From Bacillus wiedmannii (lineage in GTDB: Bacteria > Bacillota > Bacilli > Bacillales > Bacillaceae_G): 64,000 nucleotides of DNA. The position numbers and the translations under genes are program-made. Below are positions 17,972 through 27,968 of this stretch, piece after piece. Below the pieces are notes generated by a model. It worked only from the letters and a program-made list of their open reading frames with translations. It did no database searches and was not told the DNA's origin. The stretch's first letter is position 1. Each line of letters begins with the position of its first letter. The stretch is from NCBI RefSeq assembly GCF_001583695.1, contig NZ_LOBC01000019.1:1-64000 (forward strand), in the 5' to 3' direction.

Positions 17972-19360
17972 CTATTTTTTCCGTTCTACAATTTCTGTTT
18001 TACTTCCAAAACGAATAATAGCATACTTTTCGATCATATCATCTTTGAAATAAATTTCAAATGGAATATTTTTGTGTAATTCTTTTTGCAAGAATTGTTT
18101 TTGTAATTCTTTAGGTGCCGCGATTAATACTGCCTCATCCTCTATATTGCCATATGTAATTAGCTCTCTCTCTAACTCATACGCAATTGTTTCATATGAC
18201 ATCACATACCCCGTCGCTTTGCACGGTACACACTCTTCTAGTAATACGTCGCGTAAAGAATGTTTCTTACGTTTACGTGTCATCTCCAAAATCCCTAACT
18301 CTGTAAAACCGAGCACTCTTGTATATGTGCGATCATTTTGCATAGCAGCCATCAGACATTCTCTTACCTTTTCTTTATCTTCTCTTCTTTTCATATTAAT
18401 AAAATCAATTAATATCATACCACCGATATCACGCAGTCTTAATTGACGTGCAATCTCTTCAGCTGCCACTTCATTTGTACGAAGGACTGTATCTTGTAAA
18501 TTCTGTTTTCCAGTAAACTTACCCGTATTCACATCAATTACAGTCATCGTCTCCATTTGTTCCACAATTAAATAAGCACCATTCGGGAGCCACACAATTT
18601 TTTGAAGTGCTTTCTCGATCTCACGCTCTATTCCAAAATGGTTAAACATTGAAGATTTTTCATTATAAAAAGTTACTTTTTCTTTTCCGATCTTTTCTTC
18701 TAATTCTTTTACTATACTTCTTGTATCTACAACTACTTTTTCAATCGTTTCAATCGGATTCTCTTGGAATACACGATCTAAAAAGGTCGCTGGTCGATGA
18801 AGTAGTAACGGTGCCTTTCCTTGGCCCTCTTTTCTTTTTAGCTCTTCATATAACTGCTGTAATCTTTGCATTTCAGCTTGTATTTCTTCAATTTCTCCTT
18901 TTTCAGAAGCAGAGCGAAAAATATAACCTCCTGTCCCTTCTACCTCAATTTGGAGTAGCTGTTGCCTTCTTTTATTGTTTTTTATTTTCCGAGAAACCGC
19001 ACGCATTTCATCATATGGCATATAAACGACATATTTCCCGGTAAATTCTATGTTCGCCGTCAATTTCGGCCCTTTCGTATCAATTGCCTCTTTCACAACT
19101 TGCACGAGTACTGCTTGCCCTTCATGTATACGATAAGAAGATGGTACATCATCGTATGAAAGGTACGCATGTTTTTCTAAACCGATGTTTACAAAAGCTG
19201 CGTTCATTCCAGCAATCGTTCTTACGATACGTCCAACATAAATATGCCCAACAATCTCTTGTTCTTCATTTCGTTTCCATAAAAACTCAACAATTTTTTT
19301 CTTCTCTTCAATTGCAACGCGTTTTTCCGATCCTGCATAGTTCATATATAACGTTTTCAA
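17972..19360 (-). CDS. rng: Ribonuclease E/G family endoribonuclease
   Basis: A 462-residue endoribonuclease close to E. coli RNase G in length, with no long C-terminal scaffold tail. An S1-like RNA-binding region lies at about residues 36-110 (GHIYVGRIVRTIAGMNAAFVN). The catalytic metal aspartates are D276 (VIDVNTGKF) and D319 (ILIDFINMK), and the Zn-link cysteines are C377 and C380 (ECVPCKATG). The start is TTG 19360 with a GAGGAAAG ribosome site. B. subtilis lacks this family and uses RNase Y, so it is an extra decay/processing enzyme in this lineage. It follows spoIVFB. Confidence 0.93.
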   Translation of the reverse strand: MKTLYMNYAGSEKRVAIEEKKKIVEFLWKRNEEQEIVGHIYVGRIVRTIAGMNAAFVNIGLEKHAYLSYDDVPSSYRIHEGQAVLVQVVKEAIDTKGPKLTANIEFTGKYVVYMPYDEMRAVSRKIKNNKRRQQLLQIEVEGTGGYIFRSASEKGEIEEIQAEMQRLQQLYEELKRKEGQGKAPLLLHRPATFLDRVFQENPIETIEKVVVDTRSIVKELEEKIGKEKVTFYNEKSSMFNHFGIEREIEKALQKIVWLPNGAYLIVEQMETMTVIDVNTGKFTGKQNLQDTVLRTNEVAAEEIARQLRLRDIGGMILIDFINMKRREDKEKVRECLMAAMQNDRTYTRVLGFTELGILEMTRKRKKHSLRDVLLEECVPCKATGYVMSYETIAYELERELITYGNIEDEAVLIAAPKELQKQFLQKELHKNIPFEIYFKDDMIEKYAIIRFGSKTEIVERKK

Positions 19361-19401
19361 AATTCTTTCCTCACTTTATAATCTTCTTTGCTTTTACAAT
19401 A

Positions 19402-19433
19402 ATAAAAGGTTAGTGCTATCGTCAACACTAACC
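19402..19433 (-). terminator. Terminator of spoIVFA-spoIVFB
   Basis: 8-bp stem GGTTAGTG / CACTAACC followed by TTTTATT on the minus strand. It overlaps the spoIVFB stop. Confidence 0.8.
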
Positions 19434-20288
19434 GATTAATTCTTCAACAGATGAAGTTGTTCGTTTTTCAGTAAAATACGCATAGAGTAGTTCATTTTCA
19501 TCCAATGTGTAATGTTCTTTATATTTTCCATGGACGATAATAGAGTGCTTATACCCTCTACGAAATTTTGTGAATATCTTATATAAATGATCTTCTGATT
19601 GCACTTCAATAGGTGCAATCTTTTCAATTCCTCTTTTGTTCCCATAATAACGTTCTAATAAAAAACGCATAAAGGCATACTGTCTTTGTTTCCACTCTTG
19701 ATATAACGACACCGCTAAAAATATGAGTAATACCCACATCATAATATTGTTACTATTCCAAAGTAACTGCCACACTAGTATTACACTAAAAAAAACACAT
19801 GATAATTTCATCATCTTTTCATGTGCTTGTAAATAAGGAAAACGATATGATAATACGTTAAACAATACTTTTCCACCATCAAGCGGCCAAATAGGTAGTA
19901 AATTAAATGCTAAAATAATTATATTATTCCATATAAAGAAATAATATAAATCTGCACCCAGCCAACCAGCTTCAAACACTATATAACCTACCACCATCAT
20001 CCAAATATGTTGTATAGGCCCTGCAATTACAACAACAAGTTCCTCTTTCAATGACTTATTCCCATGTTCTTCAAGCTCAGCCACACCACCAAACGGTAAA
20101 AGTTGAATCTTTTTAATACGCCAATTGTAGTGTGCCGCCGCGAAGGCATGCCCAAGTTCATGGATAAGAACGATACAAAATAACAGTAGTAACTCTTTAA
20201 AACGTGCCGTAAAAATACCAATGACAATAATAACCCAAAATAACGGATGCACTGAAATCTTCGTTAAAACTTCTCTATATTTAATCAA
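19428..20288 (-). CDS. spoIVFB: Stage IV sporulation protein FB, intramembrane metalloprotease
   Basis: Site-2-type protease in the outer forespore membrane that cuts pro-sigma-K in the mother cell. The 286-residue protein has six or so membrane segments, the zinc motif HELGH (H43, E44, H47) and the third ligand D137 in PLDGGK, at the same positions I recall for B. subtilis SpoIVFB. A C-terminal CBS-like domain follows. Its start overlaps the end of spoIVFA by eight bases, giving coupled synthesis with its inhibitor/scaffold. Confidence 0.96.
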   Translation of the reverse strand: MIKYREVLTKISVHPLFWVIIVIGIFTARFKELLLLFCIVLIHELGHAFAAAHYNWRIKKIQLLPFGGVAELEEHGNKSLKEELVVVIAGPIQHIWMMVVGYIVFEAGWLGADLYYFFIWNNIIILAFNLLPIWPLDGGKVLFNVLSYRFPYLQAHEKMMKLSCVFFSVILVWQLLWNSNNIMMWVLLIFLAVSLYQEWKQRQYAFMRFLLERYYGNKRGIEKIAPIEVQSEDHLYKIFTKFRRGYKHSIIVHGKYKEHYTLDENELLYAYFTEKRTTSSVEELIG

Positions 20289-21027
20289 ATGAAATCACCT
20301 GGATCGGGTCAATAAATTTTTCATTCTTTTTTATCGCGAAATAAAACTTACCATTTTTATTATTCGCATCATTATTCACCGTTCCAATTTTTTGTTTCTT
20401 TGAAACGTAATCATATAATTTCACTGTCATGTCATTTAAATTCGCATACCACGATTCTGTTCCATCTGCATGCTGAATTTGAACCGTATTACCAAGTTCC
20501 TCTTTCTTACCTGCAAAAACAACTAGCCCTTCATTCACTGACTCAACAGTTGCATTTGTAGCTGTTTGAACAAATACACCTTGGCCATTTTTTTGAAACC
20601 CTTGCATCACCTTTCCAGAAGCAGGGATAGCATAATCTTTTTGCTGAATAGTTCCTTCTTTTTTCTCAGTAGGTGAATAAAATACGAGCGGTTTTCCAAA
20701 CTGCTTTTCGTACCATTTCGCTACAGTAGCAAACTGAAATTCTTCTTTCATCACTTTTTCTGTAACAGCTTTAGCACCGTCGAAAGAAGGGGGGGCATTC
20801 TTATATAAAATAGCGACAGAAAGAACTAATATTGCTGATAACAAAACTTTGAAGAAAAATACTTCTTTTCGAAATAAAGGATGAATTTCCTTTTCTCCTT
20901 CTTCAATAAATACTGTTTCACTATCAAAATTCCCTCCAGCAAAATACTGCTCTTCCTCCATCCTTTCTTGCTCTGCCTTCCTTTTCGCAATCCGTTTTTT
21001 AATTTCTTCTACACGTCTATTTTTCAT
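20281..21027 (-). CDS. spoIVFA: Stage IV sporulation protein FA, SpoIVFB regulator
   Basis: A 248-residue membrane protein that holds SpoIVFB inactive (with BofA) until a forespore signal arrives. It has a charged N-terminal cytoplasmic part, one membrane helix at about residues 75-92, and a C-terminal LytM/M23-type domain (about 125-245) whose zinc-histidine pattern appears incomplete, consistent with a non-enzymatic role. It overlaps spoIVFB by eight bases and lies downstream of minD. Confidence 0.93.
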   Translation of the reverse strand: MKNRRVEEIKKRIAKRKAEQERMEEEQYFAGGNFDSETVFIEEGEKEIHPLFRKEVFFFKVLLSAILVLSVAILYKNAPPSFDGAKAVTEKVMKEEFQFATVAKWYEKQFGKPLVFYSPTEKKEGTIQQKDYAIPASGKVMQGFQKNGQGVFVQTATNATVESVNEGLVVFAGKKEELGNTVQIQHADGTESWYANLNDMTVKLYDYVSKKQKIGTVNNDANNKNGKFYFAIKKNEKFIDPIQVISFD

Positions 21028-21123
21028 ACTGTCTCCTTTCTTTCGTTAAGCTAATTTAAATAGAAACAGTTGTATACAGTTTGTACATATGTATGAGCTA
21101 AGAAAGGAAGATATTCGTGTCAA

Positions 21124-21161
21124 GAAAAAAGAAAGCACTTCGCATATATGCGAAGTGCTTT
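21124..21161 (-). terminator. Terminator of mreBCD-minCD
   Basis: A 14-bp perfect stem AAAGCACTTCGCAT / ATGCGAAGTGCTTT, T-rich on the minus strand, beginning at the minD stop. Confidence 0.92.
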
Positions 21162-21958
21162 TAACGGATTCCAAAGAAGTTTTTCATCTTTGTAAATACC
21201 GATACCTTTTCTTGTCCAAATGCTTGCAATGGTACATTCTCACCCAACAAGCGTCTTGCAATATTACGATAAGCTAACGCTGCTTTTCCGCTCGGTTGCA
21301 ACGCTACAGGTTCACCTGTATTTGTAGCACGAATAACTTCATCATCATCCTCGACAACACCAAGAAGCTCGATTGACAATGTACGTACGATTTCATCAAC
21401 ATCTAACATATCCTGCTCATGAAGCATATGACTACGCACACGATTAATAACAAGTTTTGGTGGTTCAATATCCTCTTTTTCTAAAAGCCCGATAATACGA
21501 TCCGCATCGCGCATTGAGGATACTTCTGGCGTCGTAACAACGATTGCTTTATCCGCACCAGCTACCGCATTTTTAAATCCCTGCTCAATCCCCGCAGGAC
21601 AATCAATTAATATGTAATCATAATCTTGACGTAATACTTGTATTAATTCATCCATTTGTTCAGGTGTTACCGCTGATTTATCACTCGTTTGCGCTGCAGG
21701 TAATAAATAAAGATCATCAAAACGCTTATCTTTAATAAGCGCCTGAGGTAAACGGCAACGCCCTTCAACGACATCAACAAGATCAAATACAATACGATTT
21801 TCCAGCCCCATTACTACGTCTAAGTTTCGAAGACCGATATCTGTGTCAATTAAGCACACTTTCTTTCCAGATAACGCCAGGGCTGTACCAATGTTCGCAG
21901 ACGTTGTAGTTTTACCTACTCCGCCTTTTCCAGATGTAATTACTATTGCCTCTCCCAC
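21161..21958 (-). CDS. minD: Septum site-determining ATPase MinD
   Basis: A 265-residue ParA-family ATPase that recruits MinC to the membrane to block polar division. It has the deviant Walker A GKGGVGKTT (residues 9-17), LIDTDIGLRNLD, the Walker B region ILIDCPAGIEQGF and a C-terminal amphipathic membrane-targeting tail (VFTKMKNFFGIR). The start is GTG 21958, two bases after the minC stop; no in-frame ATG is available nearby. It ends the mreBCD-minCD run with a strong terminator. Confidence 0.97.
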   Translation of the reverse strand: MGEAIVITSGKGGVGKTTTSANIGTALALSGKKVCLIDTDIGLRNLDVVMGLENRIVFDLVDVVEGRCRLPQALIKDKRFDDLYLLPAAQTSDKSAVTPEQMDELIQVLRQDYDYILIDCPAGIEQGFKNAVAGADKAIVVTTPEVSSMRDADRIIGLLEKEDIEPPKLVINRVRSHMLHEQDMLDVDEIVRTLSIELLGVVEDDDEVIRATNTGEPVALQPSGKAALAYRNIARRLLGENVPLQAFGQEKVSVFTKMKNFFGIR

Positions 21959-21960
21959 AG

Positions 21961-22647
21961 CTATACAATTCCCCTTTCTAACTTTGTTAAATTAGGTCTA
22001 AGATGAGTGAGAAGTTGCAGTCGATCGACAACAATGTGATTGTTCTCATTAATATACGCACATTCTGCCGCCTCCGCTCCGTCTTCTTTCTCTTCCGGAG
22101 CCCGCATTGCCACATCACTAATTCGAAGTTGCATCGGGTTCATATCAGATGCAGCGATTACAGCATCCGAATCCCCATAATACCCAGCATGCGCAATTCC
22201 TCTTAATGATCCTACGACAAAAATATTCCCCCCAGCGATAACCGTTCCGCCTGGATTAACATCTCCAATTAACAATAAATTTCCTTTTACATGTAAAACT
22301 TGTCCAGAGCGAACAATTTTGGAAATAGGGACAATTTCTGTTTCTTCTTTCCAAGCTATTGCTTCTGCTTTCGTTATAACATCACTTTCAATTGAATCCA
22401 CAACAAGATTCTTTTTATTACGAATTAACGTACGAATCTCTTCTTGTTGGACTTCTGTTAAATAACGATTTCCCACTTTCACATGCACTTCAATTAAAGA
22501 GCGCCCATCACCATCATAGTAATGTGTAGAAAGCTTTTCATCCAGTTCCTCCAGTAATTCAGAGAATGAACAACAATCATCTAAATGAAGCGTTATTCCG
22601 TCTTTTGTCCCTTTTATTGTTACATTTTGTTGCTTTTTTTCTTCCAC
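21961..22647 (-). CDS. minC: Septum site-determining protein MinC
   Basis: A 228-residue FtsZ polymerisation inhibitor. The N-terminal domain (about residues 1-100) faces FtsZ. The C-terminal beta-helix (about 110-210) carries the [20 protein letters not shown] repeats that bind MinD and dimerise. The start is GTG 22647. It sits between mreD and minD as in B. subtilis. Confidence 0.96.
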   Translation of the reverse strand: MEEKKQQNVTIKGTKDGITLHLDDCCSFSELLEELDEKLSTHYYDGDGRSLIEVHVKVGNRYLTEVQQEEIRTLIRNKKNLVVDSIESDVITKAEAIAWKEETEIVPISKIVRSGQVLHVKGNLLLIGDVNPGGTVIAGGNIFVVGSLRGIAHAGYYGDSDAVIAASDMNPMQLRISDVAMRAPEEKEDGAEAAECAYINENNHIVVDRLQLLTHLRPNLTKLERGIV

Positions 22648-22682
22648 TAAAGTTCACCCCACCGATTCAATTCGACATAAAA

Positions 22683-23228
22683 TTAGAAAATCCTTTTTTC
22701 TTTTTCTTCCATCGCTTTTGAAAGACGCACTAAATATCGTCTCAGTGGGAAACAAACTATCAATAAGAAAATTGCATTTAGCAATAAAGTAGACAGGAGA
22801 CGATCTGTGAAAAAGACATACGCTGACATATGAGTACGTCCTAACAAAGTTAAAAATCCATACACATAATACTCTAGTGCTACAATGCTAGCTAGTACAA
22901 TAGAAGCAACAATAAATAAATTCAATTGTAGTATCTTCATCACACTATAAACTAAATAAGCTAAAATCGGATACGCAAATATATATATACCGACAAGTTC
23001 TGTGTATACGGTATCAAATAAGAAACCAAATAAGAGTCCGTAATAAATCCCTTGGACCGGACTATAGTACACAGTAATAAAACATAACACAATTATAAAG
23101 AAATGAGGTGCTGCTATACTGTCTTTCCAAAAAACCTCTGTTGGAACAATAGTAGCAAACATATTTTCAAATAGAAAAACAAAAAGGAGCAAAAGAGGAA
23201 GAGCTGCTCTTTTTAAAATCTTCATCAT
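22683..23228 (-). CDS. mreD: Rod shape-determining protein MreD
   Basis: A 181-residue membrane protein with about five or six membrane segments. It belongs to the MreBCD-RodA elongasome that guides sidewall peptidoglycan synthesis. The sequence is poorly conserved, as is usual for MreD; the call rests on hydropathy and position between mreC and minC. The start is one of two adjacent ATGs behind GGGGGAG, 14 bases after the mreC stop. Confidence 0.92.
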   Translation of the reverse strand: MMKILKRAALPLLLLFVFLFENMFATIVPTEVFWKDSIAAPHFFIIVLCFITVYYSPVQGIYYGLLFGFLFDTVYTELVGIYIFAYPILAYLVYSVMKILQLNLFIVASIVLASIVALEYYVYGFLTLLGRTHMSAYVFFTDRLLSTLLLNAIFLLIVCFPLRRYLVRLSKAMEEKEKRIF

Positions 23229-23242
23229 CTCTTCTCCCCCTC

Positions 23243-24100
23243 CTATTCTAATGGCGCTGAAGGCGTTGCACGTTTAGCAACCATAATATGCTCTACGTCA
23301 TTCAAGTCAGCGGCCGGTTTTACATAAGCTGTTTTTGTTAAGCCGTATGGATCTGGCTGAACATCAACGATTGTTCCAATTACAAGACCTTTCGGGAAAA
23401 TATCACCAAGTCCAGATGTTACAACTAATTGATCTTTCGCTACCTGAGCATCAGAGCCAATCTTTGTGAAAAGAAGTAAGTGCTTTTCTTTGTCGTAACC
23501 TTCAATCAATCCGAAGATTTTCTCATCACCTTGTACGATAGCAGAAACACGATTTGTTCGGCTCATAGAGCTTAGCAATTCTACTGATGATGTAAACTGG
23601 GATACACTTTTCACTCGTCCAACTAGACCTTGTGAAGTTACTACAGCCATATCTTTTTTAATTCCTTGCTGTGCTCCTTTATCAATTCCGATTAAATCGT
23701 ACCATTTATCTGGATTACGAGAAACAACAGTAGATGGAATTTCAGTATATTGGCTATTTAACTCTTTTTTACCCGTTAACTCTTGTAACTTCTTGTTATC
23801 ATCTTCTAATTGTTTTACTTTCCCTGATAGACCTGCATAATTATCTAATTTTGCTTTTAATTCTTTATTCTCTTCATACGTGCGCTTTACATCCTCTACA
23901 TTTTCGAAGAATCCAGCTACGTATTTCGCTGGCTTTTGGAATACACGTTCTACAACACCGACAGTGTCTTTAACAAACTGCTCTGGCCATGTTAAACTGT
24001 TCCGTTCTTTCAATGAGATTCCAATCAATGCCACGAGAAGAATAATACTAACTAACAAAACAATTAATCTTTTGTTTAAGAAAAACTGTGGCACGTTCAC
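23243..24100 (-). CDS. mreC: Rod shape-determining protein MreC
   Basis: A 285-residue single-pass membrane protein of the elongasome. It has an N-terminal membrane helix (about residues 10-30), a coiled coil at about 65-110 (KRTYEENKELKAKLDNY and on), and two beta-barrel extracytoplasmic domains with the conserved GLVGRVKSVS and TSGLGDIFPKGLVIG motifs. It lies between mreB and mreD. Confidence 0.96.
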   Translation of the reverse strand: MNVPQFFLNKRLIVLLVSIILLVALIGISLKERNSLTWPEQFVKDTVGVVERVFQKPAKYVAGFFENVEDVKRTYEENKELKAKLDNYAGLSGKVKQLEDDNKKLQELTGKKELNSQYTEIPSTVVSRNPDKWYDLIGIDKGAQQGIKKDMAVVTSQGLVGRVKSVSQFTSSVELLSSMSRTNRVSAIVQGDEKIFGLIEGYDKEKHLLLFTKIGSDAQVAKDQLVVTSGLGDIFPKGLVIGTIVDVQPDPYGLTKTAYVKPAADLNDVEHIMVAKRATPSAPLE

Positions 24101-24135
24101 ACCCTCTTAATTTCATTGATTTTTATTTTGCAATA

Positions 24136-25179
<1,044 letters not shown>

Positions 25180-25312
25180 TCACGGACTCATTTTTTCTTG
25201 CTTTATATTATAAAAACAGTACGTTTTTTATATCTTTATCCTTCTTGTAGATAAATTTCTACAAAAAACTCATAAATCACATTATAAAACAAAATAAGTA
25301 AAAAGCATAGTC

Positions 25313-25990
25313 TTAAATATGACCTTTTTCCTTTAAACTCACGAATTTATGGTCACCTATTATAATATGGTCAAGCACTTCAATTCCTATAATCTGGCCG
25401 CATTCTACTAAGCGTTTCGTTACTTCAATATCCTCTCGGCTCGGCGTGGGGTCTCCTGAAGGGTGGTTATGAAGACATATGATAGAGGCTGCTGCGCGGC
25501 GGAACGCTTCTTTAAAAACTTCTCTTGGATGTACAATTGATGTGTTTAAACTTCCAATGAAAATCGTTTGCCTATGTATAACTTGATTTTTTGTGTTCAA
25601 ATATAAGCATACAAAATGCTCCTGCTGCAGGAAGCGCATTTCTTCCATCATATATCTCGCACAATCTTCTGGGCTTCGAATGCTGTATCTATTTTGATAT
25701 TCTAAACGTACCATTCTTCTACCAAGTTCAAAAGCAGCTATAAGCTGGGCTGCCTTTGCAATCCCAACACCATGTATACTGACAAGCTCTTCTAACGTTG
25801 CATCTTTCAACATACGTAAACCATCAAAGTGATGTAAAATTTTATCTGATAACTTTAAAACTGTTTCTTCTTTAGAACCTGTTCTAAGTAACACAGCAAG
25901 AAGCTCCCGATTCGATAAACTTCCAGCTCCTTCTAACAATAAACGCTCCCGTGGCTGTTCTTCTTTGACAACATCACGAATACCGTTCAT
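25313..25990 (-). CDS. radC: RadC/UPF0758 family JAMM-domain protein
   Basis: A 225-residue protein with an N-terminal helix-hairpin-helix region (about residues 55-90; LEELVSIHGVGIAKAAQLIA) and a C-terminal JAMM/MPN metalloprotease-like domain with the zinc motif HNHPSGDPTPSREDIEVT. It has historically been called a DNA repair protein, but repair activity is doubtful. The maf-radC-mreB order is conserved. Confidence 0.93.
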   Translation of the reverse strand: MNGIRDVVKEEQPRERLLLEGAGSLSNRELLAVLLRTGSKEETVLKLSDKILHHFDGLRMLKDATLEELVSIHGVGIAKAAQLIAAFELGRRMVRLEYQNRYSIRSPEDCARYMMEEMRFLQQEHFVCLYLNTKNQVIHRQTIFIGSLNTSIVHPREVFKEAFRRAAASIICLHNHPSGDPTPSREDIEVTKRLVECGQIIGIEVLDHIIIGDHKFVSLKEKGHI

Positions 25991-26019
25991 TTCTCCACCC
26001 CTTTATTTGTTCTCTCAAA

Positions 26020-26047
26020 GAAAATCCCATGCAATTTTACGCATGGG
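26020..26047 (-). terminator. Hairpin at the maf stop
   Basis: 7-bp stem CCCATGC / GCATGGG with a short T run on the minus strand, between maf and radC. Confidence 0.65.
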
Positions 26048-26612
26048 TTACATCAATATTAAATTGTTTTAATTCCCGAACAAGACGTGAAATTGGTAAC
26101 CCGACTACACTATAGTAGTCCCCTTGAATATGTTGAACAAAAATAGATCCTTTACCTTGAATTCCATAACCTCCTGCTTTATCAAGAGGTTCTTTTGATG
26201 CAACATATACGTCAATTTCCTCTTCTGTTAATTCCCAAAACGTAACTTCTGTACGCTCGTAAAAAGTGACTGTTTTGTCTTTTGCTATAATTGCAACACC
26301 AGTATACACTTCATGTGTTTTCCCTGATAATAATTGCAACATTTCTTTCGCCTCAGCCTCATTAGAAGGCTTTCCAAGAATACGCGATTCATATGTAACA
26401 ATTGTGTCTGCACCTAACACAATGTAATCACTATTCGTTTCTGCTACCGCAGATGCTTTTTGCAGGGCGAGGGACATAACGATATCAGAAGGTGATGAGT
26501 ACGCACCAATCGTCTCTTCTACTTCACTTACAATGATTTCAAATGGTACATCCGCTAACTCAAGCAGTTCCTTCCTGCGAGGTGACCCTGATGCTAAAAT
26601 AATTTTTCTCAT
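26037..26612 (-). CDS. maf: Maf-family nucleoside triphosphate pyrophosphatase
   Basis: A 191-residue house-cleaning enzyme that hydrolyses dTTP/UTP and modified nucleotides; Maf overproduction blocks septation in B. subtilis. Motifs are [13 protein letters not shown] at the N-terminus, VLGADTIV with the catalytic aspartate (about D71), and [13 protein letters not shown] start at MRKIILASG rather than a codon 12 residues upstream. It lies downstream of spoIIB as in B. subtilis. Confidence 0.95.
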   Translation of the reverse strand: MRKIILASGSPRRKELLELADVPFEIIVSEVEETIGAYSSPSDIVMSLALQKASAVAETNSDYIVLGADTIVTYESRILGKPSNEAEAKEMLQLLSGKTHEVYTGVAIIAKDKTVTFYERTEVTFWELTEEEIDVYVASKEPLDKAGGYGIQGKGSIFVQHIQGDYYSVVGLPISRLVRELKQFNIDVTHA

Positions 26613-26782
26613 ATTTTCTCCTTCCTTTCTCACATGAAGCAGAATCATTTACATCAATCGTATCAAAGGAATAGTTTGTCCACAAATGAAAGAAATATTA
26701 TTTTCTCTAAATAAAATAATACTTTTTACTAAAATACGATTATATTCCTGCCATAGAGAAAGCACTTTGCTCTAAATTCAAA

Positions 26783-26814
26783 AGAAAAGGAAGAAGTACC
26801 TATACTTCTTCCTT
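26783..26814 (-). terminator. Terminator of spoIIB
   Basis: A 12-bp stem AAGGAAGAAGTA / TACTTCTTCCTT with a four-base loop, then a T-rich stretch on the minus strand. Confidence 0.85.
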
Positions 26815-26832
26815 CGTCATTTCATTATCCTA

Positions 26833-27795
26833 TTATTTCACCTTTTGGGAAACAATTTTTTCATATGAAAGTATACCATCAATAATAACTTGATTTAATT
26901 TCGCCAAAGATTCCTTATCACCTTTTCCATCCTTCACTGTTTGCACAGCTACTGACGTATACATATACAATTTCTTTGCTTCTTCCTGCTTCATACTTTT
27001 TCCTTCTTTTTCAATTGCTTTCCACTCTTTTTCAATCGCACCTATATCTTTTGCATTACTTTTTCCACTAGCTTGTACGCTGGAAGCATATTTTGCTAAA
27101 TGAGTATATAATGGCTGTACTTTTGTTAAAAACGCCCCAACTTCTTTATCATCTTTAAGTAACGCTTTATCTGTTATATCCCAGTTCTTTTTCAATACGG
27201 AGACATTATCATTTTTATACTGCATCATTAATTGATTTATACCTTGTTCATCGCTAGCAATACCAACAACTAATGCATACTTATCACCGCTCGGTTTTAA
27301 AGCTGCAACGCCTCCATTACCTTTCCACTCTTCAAGAGCGGCCTGTCCCTTTTCTTCGGAAGAATAAATCCCTCCTTGCACAAAAAATAATTTCATTGGA
27401 TCTAATGACGTTCCTGTCTGTGCTTTTTGTTTTTCCTCTTTTGGTGCCGGTGTTTGTTCTGCCGTTCCACCCACCTTTGATTCTTCATTTCGCATCTGCT
27501 TCGAAGCTGTTACTTCGCTTCCGCCTGTCGCACCTTGTCCTTTAAGTAACTGTAGCATTCCCATCCCAAACGCCGTACCAATAACAATCGCAGTTGCAAC
27601 GATTGCAATTAACGTATTGCTCCACTTCTTTCGTTTTTTTTCCTTAGACACCAATTTCGCTTTTTGAAACGGAACAACGTTTTTCGGTCTTTCACTTTCT
27701 ACTACCATCCATTCAAATTCATCTTTCTTCTTCTCCTCATACTTCGCTTCTGTTCCATTCACTTTCACTGAGATCGTTCGTGATTGCTTGTCCAT
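26833..27795 (-). CDS. spoIIB: SPOR-domain stage II sporulation protein SpoIIB
   Basis: A 320-residue membrane protein. It has a charged cytoplasmic N-terminus (MDKQSRTISVKVNG), one membrane helix at about residues 62-84, a low-complexity linker, and a SPOR-like peptidoglycan-binding domain at about 135-205 (FFVQGGIYSSEEKG, KYALVVGIAS). SpoIIB helps septal peptidoglycan thinning and SpoIIDMP localisation during engulfment. The assignment uses domain plus position between folC and maf. B. subtilis has comC (prepilin peptidase) between folC and spoIIB; none is present here. Confidence 0.85.
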   Translation of the reverse strand: MDKQSRTISVKVNGTEAKYEEKKKDEFEWMVVESERPKNVVPFQKAKLVSKEKKRKKWSNTLIAIVATAIVIGTAFGMGMLQLLKGQGATGGSEVTASKQMRNEESKVGGTAEQTPAPKEEKQKAQTGTSLDPMKLFFVQGGIYSSEEKGQAALEEWKGNGGVAALKPSGDKYALVVGIASDEQGINQLMMQYKNDNVSVLKKNWDITDKALLKDDKEVGAFLTKVQPLYTHLAKYASSVQASGKSNAKDIGAIEKEWKAIEKEGKSMKQEEAKKLYMYTSVAVQTVKDGKGDKESLAKLNQVIIDGILSYEKIVSQKVK

Positions 27796-27932
27796 ACACT
27801 CACACCTCACCTCTTATCGTTGTCCGCATCATATCATATTCATTTCACAAAAAAACGAGATATTTGTCAGAGGAATTCGCCAAATAACCCTATATATTTA
27901 TCTTATATGTATGCATTTGACTTCATTTGTAG

Positions 27933-27968
27933 AACAGAAAAACTAGATAGCAAAGACTATCTAGTTTT
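27933..27968 (-). terminator. Terminator of valS-folC
   Basis: A 12-bp perfect stem AAAACTAGATAG / CTATCTAGTTTT, overlapping the folC stop. Confidence 0.88.
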
